From positions 431,383,265 through 431,447,264 of the forward strand of contig NC_085138.1 in the NCBI RefSeq assembly GCF_035046485.1: 64,000 nt of DNA. The letters are read 5' to 3'. Below are positions 8,400 to 19,091 of the stretch, piece after piece; the first letter of the stretch is position 1, and each line of letters starts with the position of its first letter. This DNA comes from Aedes albopictus. Taxonomy: Eukaryota; Arthropoda; Insecta; Diptera; Culicidae. A program made the position numbers and the translations under genes. Under the pieces are notes generated by a model. That model made no database searches, was not told where the DNA came from, and saw only the letters and a list, made by a program, of their open reading frames with translations.

Positions 8400-9759
8400 C
8401 ACTAAGCATTTGAATAAGCCGTACAGTTGACCGTAATAAGCATTTCAACTGCTTCCTGCCCTAGAAAAGCAGTTCGAATGCATACCCGAGCAGAGGAAAA
8501 AAGTTCAATAATAGCATATTTTGATATGAAGAACAAAAAGTGATATTTGTTTGTTTGAGATAAGAGGTAAAAGTACTGAAAATAATATCTCAATTTTACT
8601 CCTGGAACATCATCATCATAGCACATTTAGCTCTTGGTAAGATCTAGCCAATAGCAGTGAGCTATTTGATTGATCTTCAAATATCAAATTTTGCTATTGG
8701 TTAGATGGTTCAAGAACAAATTTTTGCTATTATTTTTAGTACTTTTACCTCTTATCTCAAACAAACTAATATCACATTTTGATCGTCAGTACTTGAACTC
8801 TGCCCGGGTAGGTGCCTTGAATTAGCATAAGCTGTGCTACTCAAAAGCTTTTGGCCGTTAATTAGCATTTCAACTGCTTGAGGTGTTTTTGCTCGGAAGC
8901 ATTCAGAATGCCTTTCAACTGCTCTTCAAATGCTAAGAGCAAAGAGTATGGGGGATATGGTATGTGTTTGACAGCTCATGCTGTCTCTCTTTTACAGGGT
9001 TTATGCCTCTGTTGACAAGTTAGCACATATGAGCTGCTTATTCATTTTTCCCTTACTCACTTAAAGGCTCAGCAGAAAACATTGCTGCAGCTGGTTTGGT
9101 TTGGGAACATGGCCATCATCATTTCTCATTTCGTCGGAAAATACGTACCGAATTGGTGGATGCTTTGGCGGATCATAAGATTATTCGCAAGAGGAAATCA
9201 TATGCTATAGATCGGAGAGGGAACGAAAGTGCTGTTTACAAAATGGAATATCTATTTGTTTGAAAACAAGTTTTGGGTGTTGGAACTGAAGCTATTTTCA
9301 GTTTCAGATCATTCTTTATGTTGGGGATAAAATCAGCGCACGACATGGAAACAGCGGTAGCATATCCTGGAGCGTGGAGCACAAACTTGAGCAGCAAACA
9401 TGATTAAGTTAATCTCCGGATCGTAAGTTCAAACACCAATAACTGCTAAAACATGCAAAAAAGTACCACCTAACATTAGCTGGAGTGTGCAAGGACGAGG
9501 AAGCGAGAACGCTGAGAGAGCGAGAAGCAGACGTAAATCTATTTTTGTATTGTTTTGCTCGATGAGGCGTTACGCTTTTTTGACATTTTGATACGACATT
9601 CCTGAAGGTGCTGCACTCAGACAGCCCGTTATTTTGCCAAAACATGCTGTGGGGTAGCACTATAGGCGCATATACGGTCAATTAGCATTAAATGCTTTGT
9701 CCTAAGGACTACTATAATGCTGAAGTAATGCTATTTTAAATGCTTACTGGTTACTTGGG
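8400..9759. mobile_element. 1.36-kb element with CCCARGTAACCASTAAGCATTT ends
   Basis: CCCAGGTAACCACTAAGCATTT at 8400 is inverse-matched by AAATGCTTACTGGTTACTTGGG ending at 9759. Subterminal copies of AGCATTTCAACTGCT recur at 8430, 8445, 8868 and 8912. The interior (9050-9650) shows no credible transposase; the minus-strand frame at 9409-9681 has no recognisable domain. Another MITE is nested at 8487-8808. Confidence 0.65.
8487..8808. mobile_element. 322-bp MITE nested in the 8400-9759 element
   Basis: CCCGAGCAGAG at 8487 and CTCTGCCCGGG ending 8808 are inverse matches. The arms share more than 100 bp, including TTTGTTTGAGATAAGAGGTAAAAGTACT in inverted copies (8548-8575 and 8738-8765). TA flanks both ends. 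The element at 37989-40080 has related CTCGAGCA/TGCTCGGG ends. Confidence 0.75.
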
Positions 9760-10177
9760 ATAACATCCTGAACCCCCCTAAAACTTTCCTGAAACACTCT
9801 TGAAACTCTTTGAATGATCTGAAATGGGGTCGCCCACTAAAACGCTTCTAGAATTGGCTTCCCGACTAGAAGTTTCTAACAAAAATGTATCATCTTTCTA
9901 ACTAATCCTGATATTTACTTATTGTGTTATACTTCTGTTAGAAACATTTGGTGTACATAAATATTATAACACAATTAAATCACATTATGTTATAAAATCT
10001 TATTATAACTCATTGTAATATACTTAAGTTTCGATTCTTTGGCATTGAGATAGCATTGTTTCAAAGTTGTATCAAATTATGATATAAACTAGTTATTTTG
10101 AAGCTTAGATTTATATCACGTTTTGTTATAATTTTGATCTGTTCATAACACTATAAGGCCGTTACAAATATTTATTT

Positions 10178-10396
10178 CACTTTTTGTCCCACCACTCTTT
10201 GACTGGTCGAGGGGGGGGGGATAAAAATAATAAAGCATTTAATTTGAAAAATATTAAAAACTCATCGGATTTGTTAAAGAATTTTGAGCATGACCCGAAA
10301 TTTTGATAAATATTTTTTTAGCTACTCCCTCAAAATCCAAATTCAGCAAACATTTTTTGAAGGGGGGGGGAGACAAAAAGTCAAAATTAAATTTGT
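10178..10396. mobile_element. Small nested MITE-like element
   Basis: CACTTTTTGTCCC near 10178 and GGGAGACAAAAAGTC ending near 10396 are imperfect inverse matches, each followed inward by a run of ten or so G or its context. It lies inside the 9861-10618 element. Confidence 0.4.
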
Positions 10397-10428
10397 ATCA
10401 GCCTAAGTTATTTTCTTGATTATACCAG

Positions 10429-10485
10429 TGGGGGATGAACCAGCCTCGGGCTGAAAATCCCCATAATAAAGAGCCAATAATAATA
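10429..10485 (+). mobile_element. 57-bp 3'-end-only retrotransposon insertion
   Basis: GGATGAACCAGCCTCGGGCT...CCCCATAATAAAG ends in (AAT)n and is flanked by the perfect 10-bp duplication ATTATACCAG (10419-10428, 10486-10495). The body matches the 3' end shared by the Feilai-like SINEs and a second stub at 16024-16075. It is an extremely 5'-truncated target-primed insertion. Confidence 0.7.
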
Positions 10486-10754
10486 ATTATACCAGAGTAC
10501 TTTTTGTTACAATTTTAGTTTTTAACATCATCCTGCATCTAGTTTATAACATAATAAATTATTAATAAGATAATCATAACACAATATGTTACAAACTTGA
10601 TATAATTTTCTAGTCGGGTTGAAACGCACCTGAAGCCACCTGGAAACAACACTAAACTCATAAGTAATATTTCTTCAACTCCCTAGTTTCAAGGCAATCC
10701 AGGCGTTTTAATGCATTTCAGGCGGTTTCAACACACTTATTTTAGAGTCACTTG

Positions 10755-10921
10755 TTCAGCTGTTCTATTTTCGGTAATAGTTCGGATTACCGAAGTTTAG
10801 CACAGTTTTACCGAAGTTCGGCTATTTTTTACCGAACGCTCGGTAAATTTTTGGCGAACTTCGGTAATATATTGCTAAACATTCGGTAATCTGAACTTTT
10901 ACCGAAAATAGAACAGCTGAA
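10755..10921. mobile_element. 165-bp foldback MITE with TTACCGAA motifs
   Basis: Arms starting CAGCTGTTCTATTTTCGGTAA (10757) and its inverse ending 10919 pair over about 65 bp with some mismatches. The motif TTACCGAA/TTCGGTAA occurs about eight times. No coding capacity. Confidence 0.7.
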
Positions 10922-11179
10922 TACGGTATTTTATTTTAAGTGTGAAAGCATTGTGGAGGAGGATCAGGTGCATTTCCCGGGGGTTAAGGAGTATAATTCT
11001 TCGGAGCTTTAGGTCCCTTGAGGGATCACCTAGCCTCATTTTCCAACGTAAAATTTTTAACATTTCCAATTTTTGCAAAATAAGGGATGACGTATTAAGA
11101 AGGTTTCAGAGGTGTTATTGATGCACATTCCAACGTCCGTAAGGTCGATGCCGTGAATCTGGAGATTCCTTGCTACGAA

Positions 11180-11600
11180 TGCTGGACAGGTTGGTCGGTC
11201 ACAGAGCACAGGGTACCGACTTCACGAATACGCGAACAGGAAACGAGCTCTGTTTAATCTTTGATAGTAATCATCTAAGGTTTAATATACGAAACACATA
11301 TTTATTGTCAAGCGGTGTGCACTAGTAACAATATATTTCACAAACAGTAATGAACAGTCAAGTTTTGGCTAATTTACGTACTAATTGATCATCTACTGGG
11401 GCACCTTGTAGGCTTTTATAGTCTGAAAGGCCATACAATTTGGCGGGAAACCTGAGATGTTCCGGAAGTAACATAAAGTGTCATGATCTATGATTTTCCT
11501 GTTATGTTCATCCTATTAGAATACTGAACTGATAAGAATTGGATACTATAGATATATCTACTCGAACAGAACTGTGAGCCTAAATTACAGTCGCATTTGG
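11180..11600 (-). mobile_element. Possible LTR or retroelement promoter fragment
   Basis: On the minus strand a TATAAAAG box (11420-11413) is followed about 110 bp later by AATAAA (11306-11301). The sequence continues to CTGTCCAGCA near 11180, an arrangement resembling an LTR. No duplicated target site or partner LTR was found. Confidence 0.25.
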
Positions 11601-11619
11601 TAAAAACTGGCGTTTAGTC

Positions 11620-11755
11620 CAACTGGGCCAGTCCAAAAACTACTCAGACTATTATGGGAAAAGAAGAGGTCTTGCTAAGTCTACGAGGAGGAGGGGGTCC
11701 TCAATTCCCAAAAATAAGCTACGTAGTTTATGGATTGCGGCCCAGGGGGTTTCAG
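11620..11755. mobile_element. Degenerate TTN-flanked MITE remnant
   Basis: GTCTACGAGGAGGAGGGGGT and CTACGTAGTTTATGGATTGC resemble one arm and the terminal end of the family at 28645-28816. The other end is not recognisable. Confidence 0.3.
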
Positions 11756-11785
11756 AAGCGTTTCAATGCATTTCAGAGGTTTCAG

Positions 11786-11923
11786 CCCAAGTAGCATTTT
11801 ATTAGTCAAATAGACTAGAAGAGGTTTTTAAAACCAGCATAAAGCCAAATTAAAAGGCATTATGTTTTATGATGGTTCTTGAAACATCTTTAAGACTGAT
11901 TGGCCATCAAAATGTTACTTGGG
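11786..11923. mobile_element. 138-bp MITE with CCCAAGTARCATTTT ends
   Basis: CCCAAGTAGCATTTT at 11786 is inverse-matched by AAAATGTTACTTGGG ending 11923. The ends resemble those of the 8400-9759 element and suggest a short relative. It lies in the CTGAAACG-type array. Confidence 0.65.
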
Positions 11924-12399
11924 AGCAGATTTCAGAGGGAATTTAGAGGGCTTAAAAGACTCTCAGATAAGATCGACGGGAGTTTCAGGGGTGCAGATGC
12001 ATTTCGAGGTGTTTTAAGACGCATCAAGTGGTGTCAATGCTTTTTAGGGCATTTCAGGACGTTTCCGAGGAGTTTAAGGGGGCTTCAATGGCTCTTAGAT
12101 GATTTTTACGTTGGTTTCAAAGGCGTAGTTTCCCAGGCGCAGTCCAAGTTTCCCCTCTCATTACTCACCACTGAACACGCCCTAAACTACAATCGCGGCT
12201 TTTTTCCAGTATATCATCCTTATCCTTAATTTTAAGTACTCCAACTGAACACAATCAAATTTCATGTAGCTAATGTTACTTTAATGGAAGTACCTACAAA
12301 AAATATCTGAATGCATACTACATGACATTCTAGTGTCAATTACACTCCTCTGCGTTTAATTCCACAGACCCCGTCAGATACTTTGCAAATGTTGATTCG

Positions 12400-13128
12400 T
12401 ATGCAAATGACGAGATTCGTGCTTTTAAAAATGCGTGTCAAAACATAGTCACAAACACAAACGCCAGCCCATTGCATCTTAAGTTTCAACCATAAATTTA
12501 ATTCTAAAACTTAGTATACATAAAAGAAAGCAAGTGTTGAGTGAAGACCAAATAATACTCATTAGTCTCCAAATTCTGAACGATTCTAATTCCACCTGGT
12601 AACAGAAAGGTGTTCCCGTAAGCGCGGATAATTACCAGTACACCAGCAGTACCGGAGATGGCTTAAAAACACTTTCTTGGTCAAGTAACGGAAATTGGTT
12701 TAAATCCGTCAACGCAATGAATCGAAAAAAAAACAAAGCACTGCTGCTGCTGCAGCAATTGGAAACAGACGGAGGGAAAGAAAAGACCATCATCTACAGT
12801 CAGAATGGTGGCACGGCCGCCACGCCGGCATGGCCCAATGAAGTGCTAATACCCCGAACCCGATGAATCCAGAGCTAATAAGGAACAGCACCGGCTAATG
12901 AACGAACAGAAGAGAGCCTCAGAGGAAACCGAAAGAAACTGCACCAAGTGAAGCGCGAAGAGACACAAAAATTATGTCGCTGTTTCGGAAGCGAAAAAAA
13001 AAGAAAAGGTGATGCGATTTTACTACGGCACTATCACGGCTGGTCGGTGGTGCGGTGCCGCTCGGTTGGGCGTCGTCGCCGCTGGCGCTGCGCTGGTGGC
13101 GGCATCCAGGAGTTTTCTGGGTCAATGG
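12400..13128 (+). other. GC-richer island, possible 5' exon of a host gene
   Basis: Composition rises sharply relative to the flanking repeats, with no repeat family recognised. It contains a 49-codon ATG frame at 12717-12866 (MNRKKNKALLLLQQLE...) with a (CTG)4 tract. It ends at a good splice donor, AATGG|GTAAGG, at 13129. It could be a long 5' UTR exon. No conserved domain is visible and no acceptor partner can be named. Confidence 0.3.
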
Positions 13129-14000
13129 GTAAGGTGGAAATTAATTAGTGTTTTGATTTTATAATTTCCTATCGCTGGCTGGCTGGCTGGCGGCTATCCG
13201 GTACGAGAGGAAGAAGGCTGGAGATTTCGCTGTGCTGAAAGTGCTTGACAATTGGGGGAGGCGTTTTTTATCTAAACTAAATTAAGCCATAAATGTAGAA
13301 ATTCTGATTCCCGTTAAGTATGGTTCACATAATTTGTTGGATGGGGCGAATGGTTTTGAATTTGACCTAGTCTTTTTTATGGTTGATTTGAAAACTTTCT
13401 CCCAGAGCAATTGATCAGAAGTATAGTAGCTTACAATCTCTCATAAATGTTGTTAAAATAAATTGGAAAGCTTCGATTGAAAAATCCGAAGTACTATTCT
13501 GTAGTTCTTTTTATCGCTTATGTCTGTCCATATGCTGCCCTTTTCACCTTAAGTTATAACTATTGAAAAATCTTCTTTCATACACTTTCAGAAACAGTAG
13601 TGAGCATTGAAAGCATACGGCATGTTTAAGTCGTATCATCACTGTTTCATGTAACCAAGTATTTGTCTTATCCAAATATTTTAGGTTGTGCCATTAAGAA
13701 ATTTATTAGATGTACCATAATCAATCATTCAACGCGTCCTATTCTCGGCTTCGTTCATATTCTGAGCTATCATTAATATAATCGTCAGCCAGCCTATATC
13801 ATCACATCTGGGTGCTTTTGATTCGCATCATTGCCACCGGTCCAACAGATGAGCCACAGCCTTGACTAGTGTGCGCACAAAAAGGGTTAATAGAAAATTA
13901 CGAGCCAACTAGCTTTTTCCTTCTCGCACTATTGCTTCATCAATCAGAGCGATGAAATTTAAACGCCCTTGTGTGCGGTAGCAGAAAGTAACAACATTGT
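13129..14000. other. No recognised feature
   Basis: Intron-like unique sequence. A short (GGCT)n tract lies at 13175-13193. No repeat family or coding signal is seen. Confidence 0.4.
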
Positions 14001-14400
14001 ATTTCTATGTGAGATGTGGATCTTTTTAGTGAGAGAATCTTCATGACCACCATCAACTCCGAGGATGGTGATCAATATTGGCTGGAGGCAAACGAGAAAG
14101 AAAAAACCGGAGAAAGAACCACGAAACTTGAATAAGAAAACCCGCTCGCTCGATGGATGGACGAATGAAACGGTTACAGGCTTAGATCGGCAATGATGGT
14201 TTGTTGCCCAATGTTGCGGCAAAGTGGCTTCACAGTACGGACGGCGGCGCAAACGGTTGTCCCAGCAGGAGGTCGATTGGACATCAGCTGGTGTACAACA
14301 AAAGTAACTATAGGCCATGAAATATCCGTGAAATCGAATCGACAAAACCTGACAATGGTAACCGTAATTGCAGACTGAATTATTTTGGATGCCAAACAGC
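14000..14400. other. GC-richer island without a supported gene
   Basis: Balanced composition and overlapping short open frames on both strands suggest conserved host sequence, but none has a plausible start, donor and domain together. Confidence 0.3.
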
Positions 14401-14879
14401 TCAACGACAACGATGGCGTGTGTAATTCATGTTGAATTTCGTATTGAATTATACCAAATTTTATGCATTTTCTGAAACCTAACAAAACATTCAATTAATA
14501 ATGTGAATTGGAGCGCATTCCAAAATTTTTTTACAAGCAAGTTTGGTCATGTCAGTTGTGATAGAATGTTTTTCACTGACGAGTCAAAAACTACCAAAGA
14601 TATAATTTGAATTAAGCTCAAAAACTTCAAAAGAAACTCTTGACCCACTCGAACTTTTGCCCCACTTTACTCTTGGCAATCTCTTAGCTTCCGAATTATA
14701 AATGGGAAATCTATAAAACATTTTTTCTAGTTCAATTATATGTAAAGTGATGATCTCTCAGGGAAATATTGGAATAATAAGCTTAAGAAAAAATAAAATC
14801 TTCTGTCCATTTAGATTGTTTGGAGAGTTTCCAACAGATTTTGCATTCAATCAAAGAAGACGATTAAGTTCGTTGAATG
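14401..14879. other. No recognised feature
   Basis: AT-rich single-copy-looking sequence. Nothing is supported. Confidence 0.4.
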
Positions 14880-15713
14880 CAGTGACCAACCACTACCTAA
14901 GGCCTCAGATGCTCCCCTACTTTCTAGCATGTTTCGTTCCCTGGAACAAACGCACAATTTTACAACTTCCTACGCTATAGTGCCTAACAAAGCAGATGAA
15001 CCAAATCCGATACCGACCGCCTCCGGTATGTACATTTCACTAATGCATTTCCCTTTACATTTTCCAATCTCTAACTTTCCAGGTTATGCAAGCCGAAGGA
15101 TGATCATACTTTTTCCCAGCCACCCAACAGCGTGGTAGTGCAGTCGCCCATAACTCGAGGGCTGCTCTAGATAAGGTGCATCGCCCGTCGTAGCTTACCC
15201 AAACAACGTCGAAAACAGTCGCCACCATTTAGAGTGGGGTAGCGGCTTCCAGTGTACCGCAGCAGGTCCATAAACGCCTATCCGACAACGTGCAACTAAG
15301 TGCCCGCGGCGCGAGTACTCACCGAAGAAAAACAAAACCAGAGCAAAGTGAAGTGAGTGCGCGGTTGTAAAACAAAACTATGTTTGTTCGGTGTCCAGCT
15401 GAACATCGTCTGGTGGGGTGCGTAAGTGAAAATAAAGCAATGAAATAGGAGAGTAAACACCACGGGGACCAGGAAACTCTGTGTGCAGAGCTGAGCCTTT
15501 CATTCAGTCGTTTGAATCTTGGTTTCGATAAAGGGGGTTGGTTGGTGGTGGTGATTAATGGAATGCCGACCGACTGACCGCGGGCAAGTTCTCACACTAA
15601 CCACTGCGTCTAGCTTAATAACAGTGCGATGAGGACGACTCCACGACGGGCGGCTGGCGCGGTATCAAGATGAAGCAGTTCACGGTGGACCCGCGTTTCG
15701 ACTTTCGAGGATA
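14880..15713 (+). other. Candidate 5' exon of a host gene
   Basis: A GC-rich stretch with UTR-like GTGAAGTGAGTG and GTGAAAATAAAG segments. Near its end ATCAAG|ATG opens at 15670 and reads MKQFTVDPRFDFRG directly into a GTGAGT donor at 15714; a second GTGAGT is at 15726. The short peptide is not recognised. The layout fits a first coding exon of a large plus-strand gene, but a chance frame is possible. Confidence 0.35.
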
Positions 15714-15725
15714 GTGAGTGACAAA

Positions 15726-16012
15726 GTGAGTATGCGATTCTTAAGGAAAAAGGTTTTTAAAGTGATTGGACTTTGTTGTGGAGAAATTTGATTACCGTGA
15801 ATGCTGTAACGATTCTTTAAGGAGTCCACGACAATTCGTCTCGGAATTTCTCCTACAATTTCTCAGGAATTCCTTAGAAATTTCTCTAATAATTTTTTTT
15901 TCAGTTCAGGTCAAAATTGGGTTGTTTACCGACTGCAGTTGAAATGGCAATAAATCGGCACTGTATGCGCCTTTACGGCAGGTAATTAAATGCTAATATG
16001 CCGTATATGCGC
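15726..16012. repeat. Degenerate GGAATTTC units, then MITE-like fragment
   Basis: GAATTTCTCCTACAATTTCTC at 15840-15890 belongs to the degenerate array family. From about 15950 GGTAATTAAATGCTAATATG resembles the interior of the 8400-9759 element family and continues after the stub to about 16140. Confidence 0.4.
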
Positions 16013-16023
16013 CATAAGTGCTA

Positions 16024-16075
16024 TTTTTTTGTCTTTATTAAAGAGATTTTCAGCCCTAGGCTGGTTCATCTTTGA
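16024..16075 (-). mobile_element. 52-bp 3'-end-only retrotransposon insertion
   Basis: On the minus strand GATGAACCAGCCTAGGGCTG...CTCTTTAATAAAGAC ends in poly(A) and is bracketed by the perfect 11-bp duplication CATAAGTGCTA (16013-16023, 16076-16086). It is the same 3' end as the stub at 10429-10485. Confidence 0.75.
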
Positions 16076-16424
16076 CATAAGTGCTAATTAAACACAGGTT
16101 TTGGCCCAATATACGGTTGATTTAGTGCTTATATTTCCTTTCCCCCAGATTGTCAAAAATATAAACAAAAATGTTTTCCCCTGTCCATTTTACGGAATCT
16201 TTCTTTCCTATTTTTTTTTTGCTCACTCTCCTGTTTCCTGGCCTGGAGGCACGTTTTGAAATGCTGTTGTGTTTTTTTTGCTGATTTTGGCGAAATTGGG
16301 ATAAGATCTCTCGATCCTCAAATTGACTATGGTGCTGAGCCGTGTTATAGGGTAAGCTATATATGATTAGATAATGTGCGTAGAATTTTTGATCTATATA
16401 TTTAAGTTGCTTCGTTATGTTATA

Positions 16425-17899
16425 GGGTAGTGGAGGTATTTTGGACCGGGCAGGTATTTTGGCCCACCTAGGGAGTTTTATGATATTTATCACATAATCT
16501 CTACTAAATCTTGGGAAATTTTCACGAAAACTATTCGACTATGTGATGACCATCATTTTGGATGTCAGTTAAATATGCTGCTCAGTATCAAAAATAGAGA
16601 AATTTTTTTTTTTTTTTGTCTGTATTAACGAGATTTTTAGCCCTAGGCTAGTTCATCTCGGGACCCACGCTTTACTTCCCTTCCGAAGGAAGAACTCACA
16701 TTTTGTGAGTTTGTCGGGAGTGGGATTCGATCCCAGGTCCTCGGCGTGATAGTCAAGTGTTCTAACCATCACACCAGGTCCGCTCCACATAGAGAAAATG
16801 TTTCCACTTCCAATGAAACGCACGGAAATGCACCAAAAACAAAAAAGGTGACAAATTTGTAGTCAGCCTCGAAGAGGTATTGAATTTTACAAAGAAATAT
16901 TTATTTCATGTGAATGTAGTTATGGCCTTGTAAGAACTCAAAACAAACTGTTCTTAAGCTCGGTGGAGCGATAACATTTACATAATGGTGGTTTGAGGTA
17001 TGGCCAAAATATGTTCAGCATAATCAGATGTGGACCTATTTTGGACCACCTGTCAGATCCATCTCTCCAGTTCCTTCTAAAGGGAGAAAACATTCATGCC
17101 AATGTAATGTACTCTAAAAACAGATGAATAGAATAAGTTGGGACCTCCCGTGATCTGGGTTGTAATACGTTTATTTTAAAATGAGATTGTTATGGGTTCG
17201 ATTCGTTCTATCAACTTTTCACCAAGTTAAAAGTTTCAGGTATTCAGTCATCCAGTTTAGAACAGTTATCATTCTCGTGATGACTGAGACAATGTGTTAT
17301 GTAATGCATGTTTGACAAATTACGTACCATTGAAATTACTTTATTCTTGATGGCCTTCCCACTCATTACAATATAAGTGGAATGCCCTTATATTTAACAA
17401 AATCACTACTGCCTTTGAAGCGTTACGTAACAACTATTGGTAACTATTGGTTAATGAATTCACGTTTTGCGTAACATTTTTTTATGAAACATCATACTAC
17501 ACTATTTTTTTTAACGTTACGTAATTTTTAAACATTCCCTGCCTCAATAAGCGAAAAAAAAGTTGTAAACGTGAGTATTACTATGTAAACGTGTAAAAAA
17601 AAGTTGTTAACGTGAGTTTTAACTATGTGTAAAGTTTTGCTGAGGTGCCTTCATTTCAACATACAATTAAAATTTAATGAGGTGGGCCAAAATATGTTCA
17701 CTTGGTGGTCCAAAATAGGAGCCCGAGATTCTTCATTAGTTTTGATATTCATTGTATTTACTACTACAATTTTGAGTTCTGGTTGGCCTTTTTCGACAGA
17801 ATACATGTTGATCTAAGTAATGACTACTAAAATTATCCTTCTTTTTTCACTGAATTGTTCATCCACTTCCTACAGGGGTCCAAAATACCTCCCTTACCC
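16425..17899. mobile_element. 1.48-kb TA-flanked element with GGACCAAAATA subterminal motifs
   Basis: GGGTAGTGGAGGTATTTTGGACC at 16425 is inverse-matched by GGTCCAAAATACCTCCCTTACCC ending 17899. TA flanks both ends (16423-16424, 17900-17901). The motif TATTTTGGMCC and its inverse recur internally near 16460, 17000, 17037, 17690, 17710 and 17876. No transposase frame is present. It hosts a SINE at 16603-16788. Confidence 0.75.
16603..16788 (-). mobile_element. Feilai-like tRNA-derived SINE with 9-bp duplication
   Basis: Minus strand: GGAGCGGACCTGGTGTGATG (A box TGGTTAGAAC region), B box GGGATCGAATCCCACTCC, then the body with TTCCTTCGGAAGGGAAGTAA and 3' end GAACTAGCCTAGGGCTAAAA plus poly(A). 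Flanked by ATAGAGAAA at 16594-16602 and 16789-16797. I recognise the body as the Aedes Feilai type from memory of the family. Confidence 0.8.
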
Positions 17900-17901
17900 T
17901 A

Positions 17902-18180
17902 GGATGGGCATGTGCTAATAATTAAATCGAGCATAGGAGACTAACCATGGAGTTTATTTGCCAAAACATGTTTTTCCATTGATTTTTTTCGCTGCTAACT
18001 CAAGACCAACAATTGAAAAGGCCACATGAACATTGTGTTAACAAACACGTTTCTGTCGACTTGGGGCCTTCTGAACTCAATACATCACATATAGACAACA
18101 TTAAAAGAAAATGTGAAATATAACACAATCGAAGAAAAAAAAAGACACTGGGACATAGAATAAAAACATTAAGTGTCATG
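17902..18180. other. No recognised feature
   Basis: AT-rich sequence between the TA element and the GGAATTTC-type array. Confidence 0.4.
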
Positions 18181-19091
18181 AATTTGTTCAGAAATTCGTA
18201 ATGCAATTCTAACGGGAACTTCTCCCATAGTTTCTACATAATATATTTCTTTGATTTTTTTTTTCGGGAATTCATTCTCTGGATTTGTTTTTCTTGCTTC
18301 TTCTTTTGGAAATTCTTCAGAAATTCCACCAAAAAAATCATTTAACAAATTTCTCCGACTACCTCCAGGATTTCGTTCAGCAAGTTATGTAGGAATTCAT
18401 CCGAAATTTTGTTGAGGAGTTATTCCGATAATTCCCTTTTGAATTCTTATCACAATTGAGGGGCCAGATGCAAAGGGATGTAAGTGATCTTTTAGTCGAA
18501 GCATACCAAAAAGTTCTTCAGACCTCAAACTTTTCAAGATTATTTTTATTTTGTTTGAAAAATTAAAAAAAATTAAAGAAAATTGGATTGAATTTGAAAT
18601 TTTATACATTTTATATGGGATGAAAAGTTTGAATTCATTTTCTCGAAAGTGGTTTTTTTCCTCGTTCACACCTCTTTGCTTCTAACCCCTGAAATTGCTA
18701 TAGAAATTCTTCCGACATTATTTTTGCATTTTTTTTTTGAAAATTTCTTCAATCAATTCAAATTTTGGCGATTGTTTGAGGTACTTTTGGCAGTCATTCA
18801 GGCAATTAATAAAGCCTTCGTTGATTCCTTTAGGAACTCCTTAGACAATTTCTTAAAAAAATACTAAAAATTACTAAATTTCTAAAGAATTTCTCCGACA
18901 ATTACTTTGGGAAGTCATATTTAGGAATTTCTCTGTAGCTTTTGTTTGAGCTCCCCGGATTTGTTTTTCGAAGTTTTTTTTTGTCAATTTGTTATGGGTT
19001 TACTATGAAATTCTTTTTAAAAAAATATTTGTTATTTTTTGCAGAATTTATTCGAAAATACCGTTTTTTCTGGAAATTTAGGAATTCTAAC

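Larger units (their letters stand above)
9861..10618. mobile_element. 758-bp AT-rich element with CCCGACTAGAA ends
   Basis: CCCGACTAGAA at 9861 is inverse-matched by TTCTAGTCGGG ending 10618. The body is full of TTATAAC/GTTATAA motifs in both orientations, a likely subterminal repeat set. It carries a second, G/C-run bounded insertion (10178-10396) and a retrotransposon stub (10429-10485). Confidence 0.65.
8230..12130. repeat. Degenerate CTGAAACG-type array, broken up by nested insertions
   Basis: Short units of the form CCTGAAACGCTCCTGAAACC occur at 8230-8395, 9763-9858 and 10619-10745. The opposite orientation (TTTCAGAGG, GGTGTTTTAAG) occurs at 11745-11785 and 11924-12130. Between them lie separate MITEs, so this is one ancient array, partly inverted, that has accumulated insertions. 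No gene. Confidence 0.6.

Noticed and set aside
12948..13148. 66-codon frame MKREETQKLC as a gene
   Set aside because: It starts at GTG, is mostly a basic low-complexity stretch, and crosses the GTAAGG donor at 13129.
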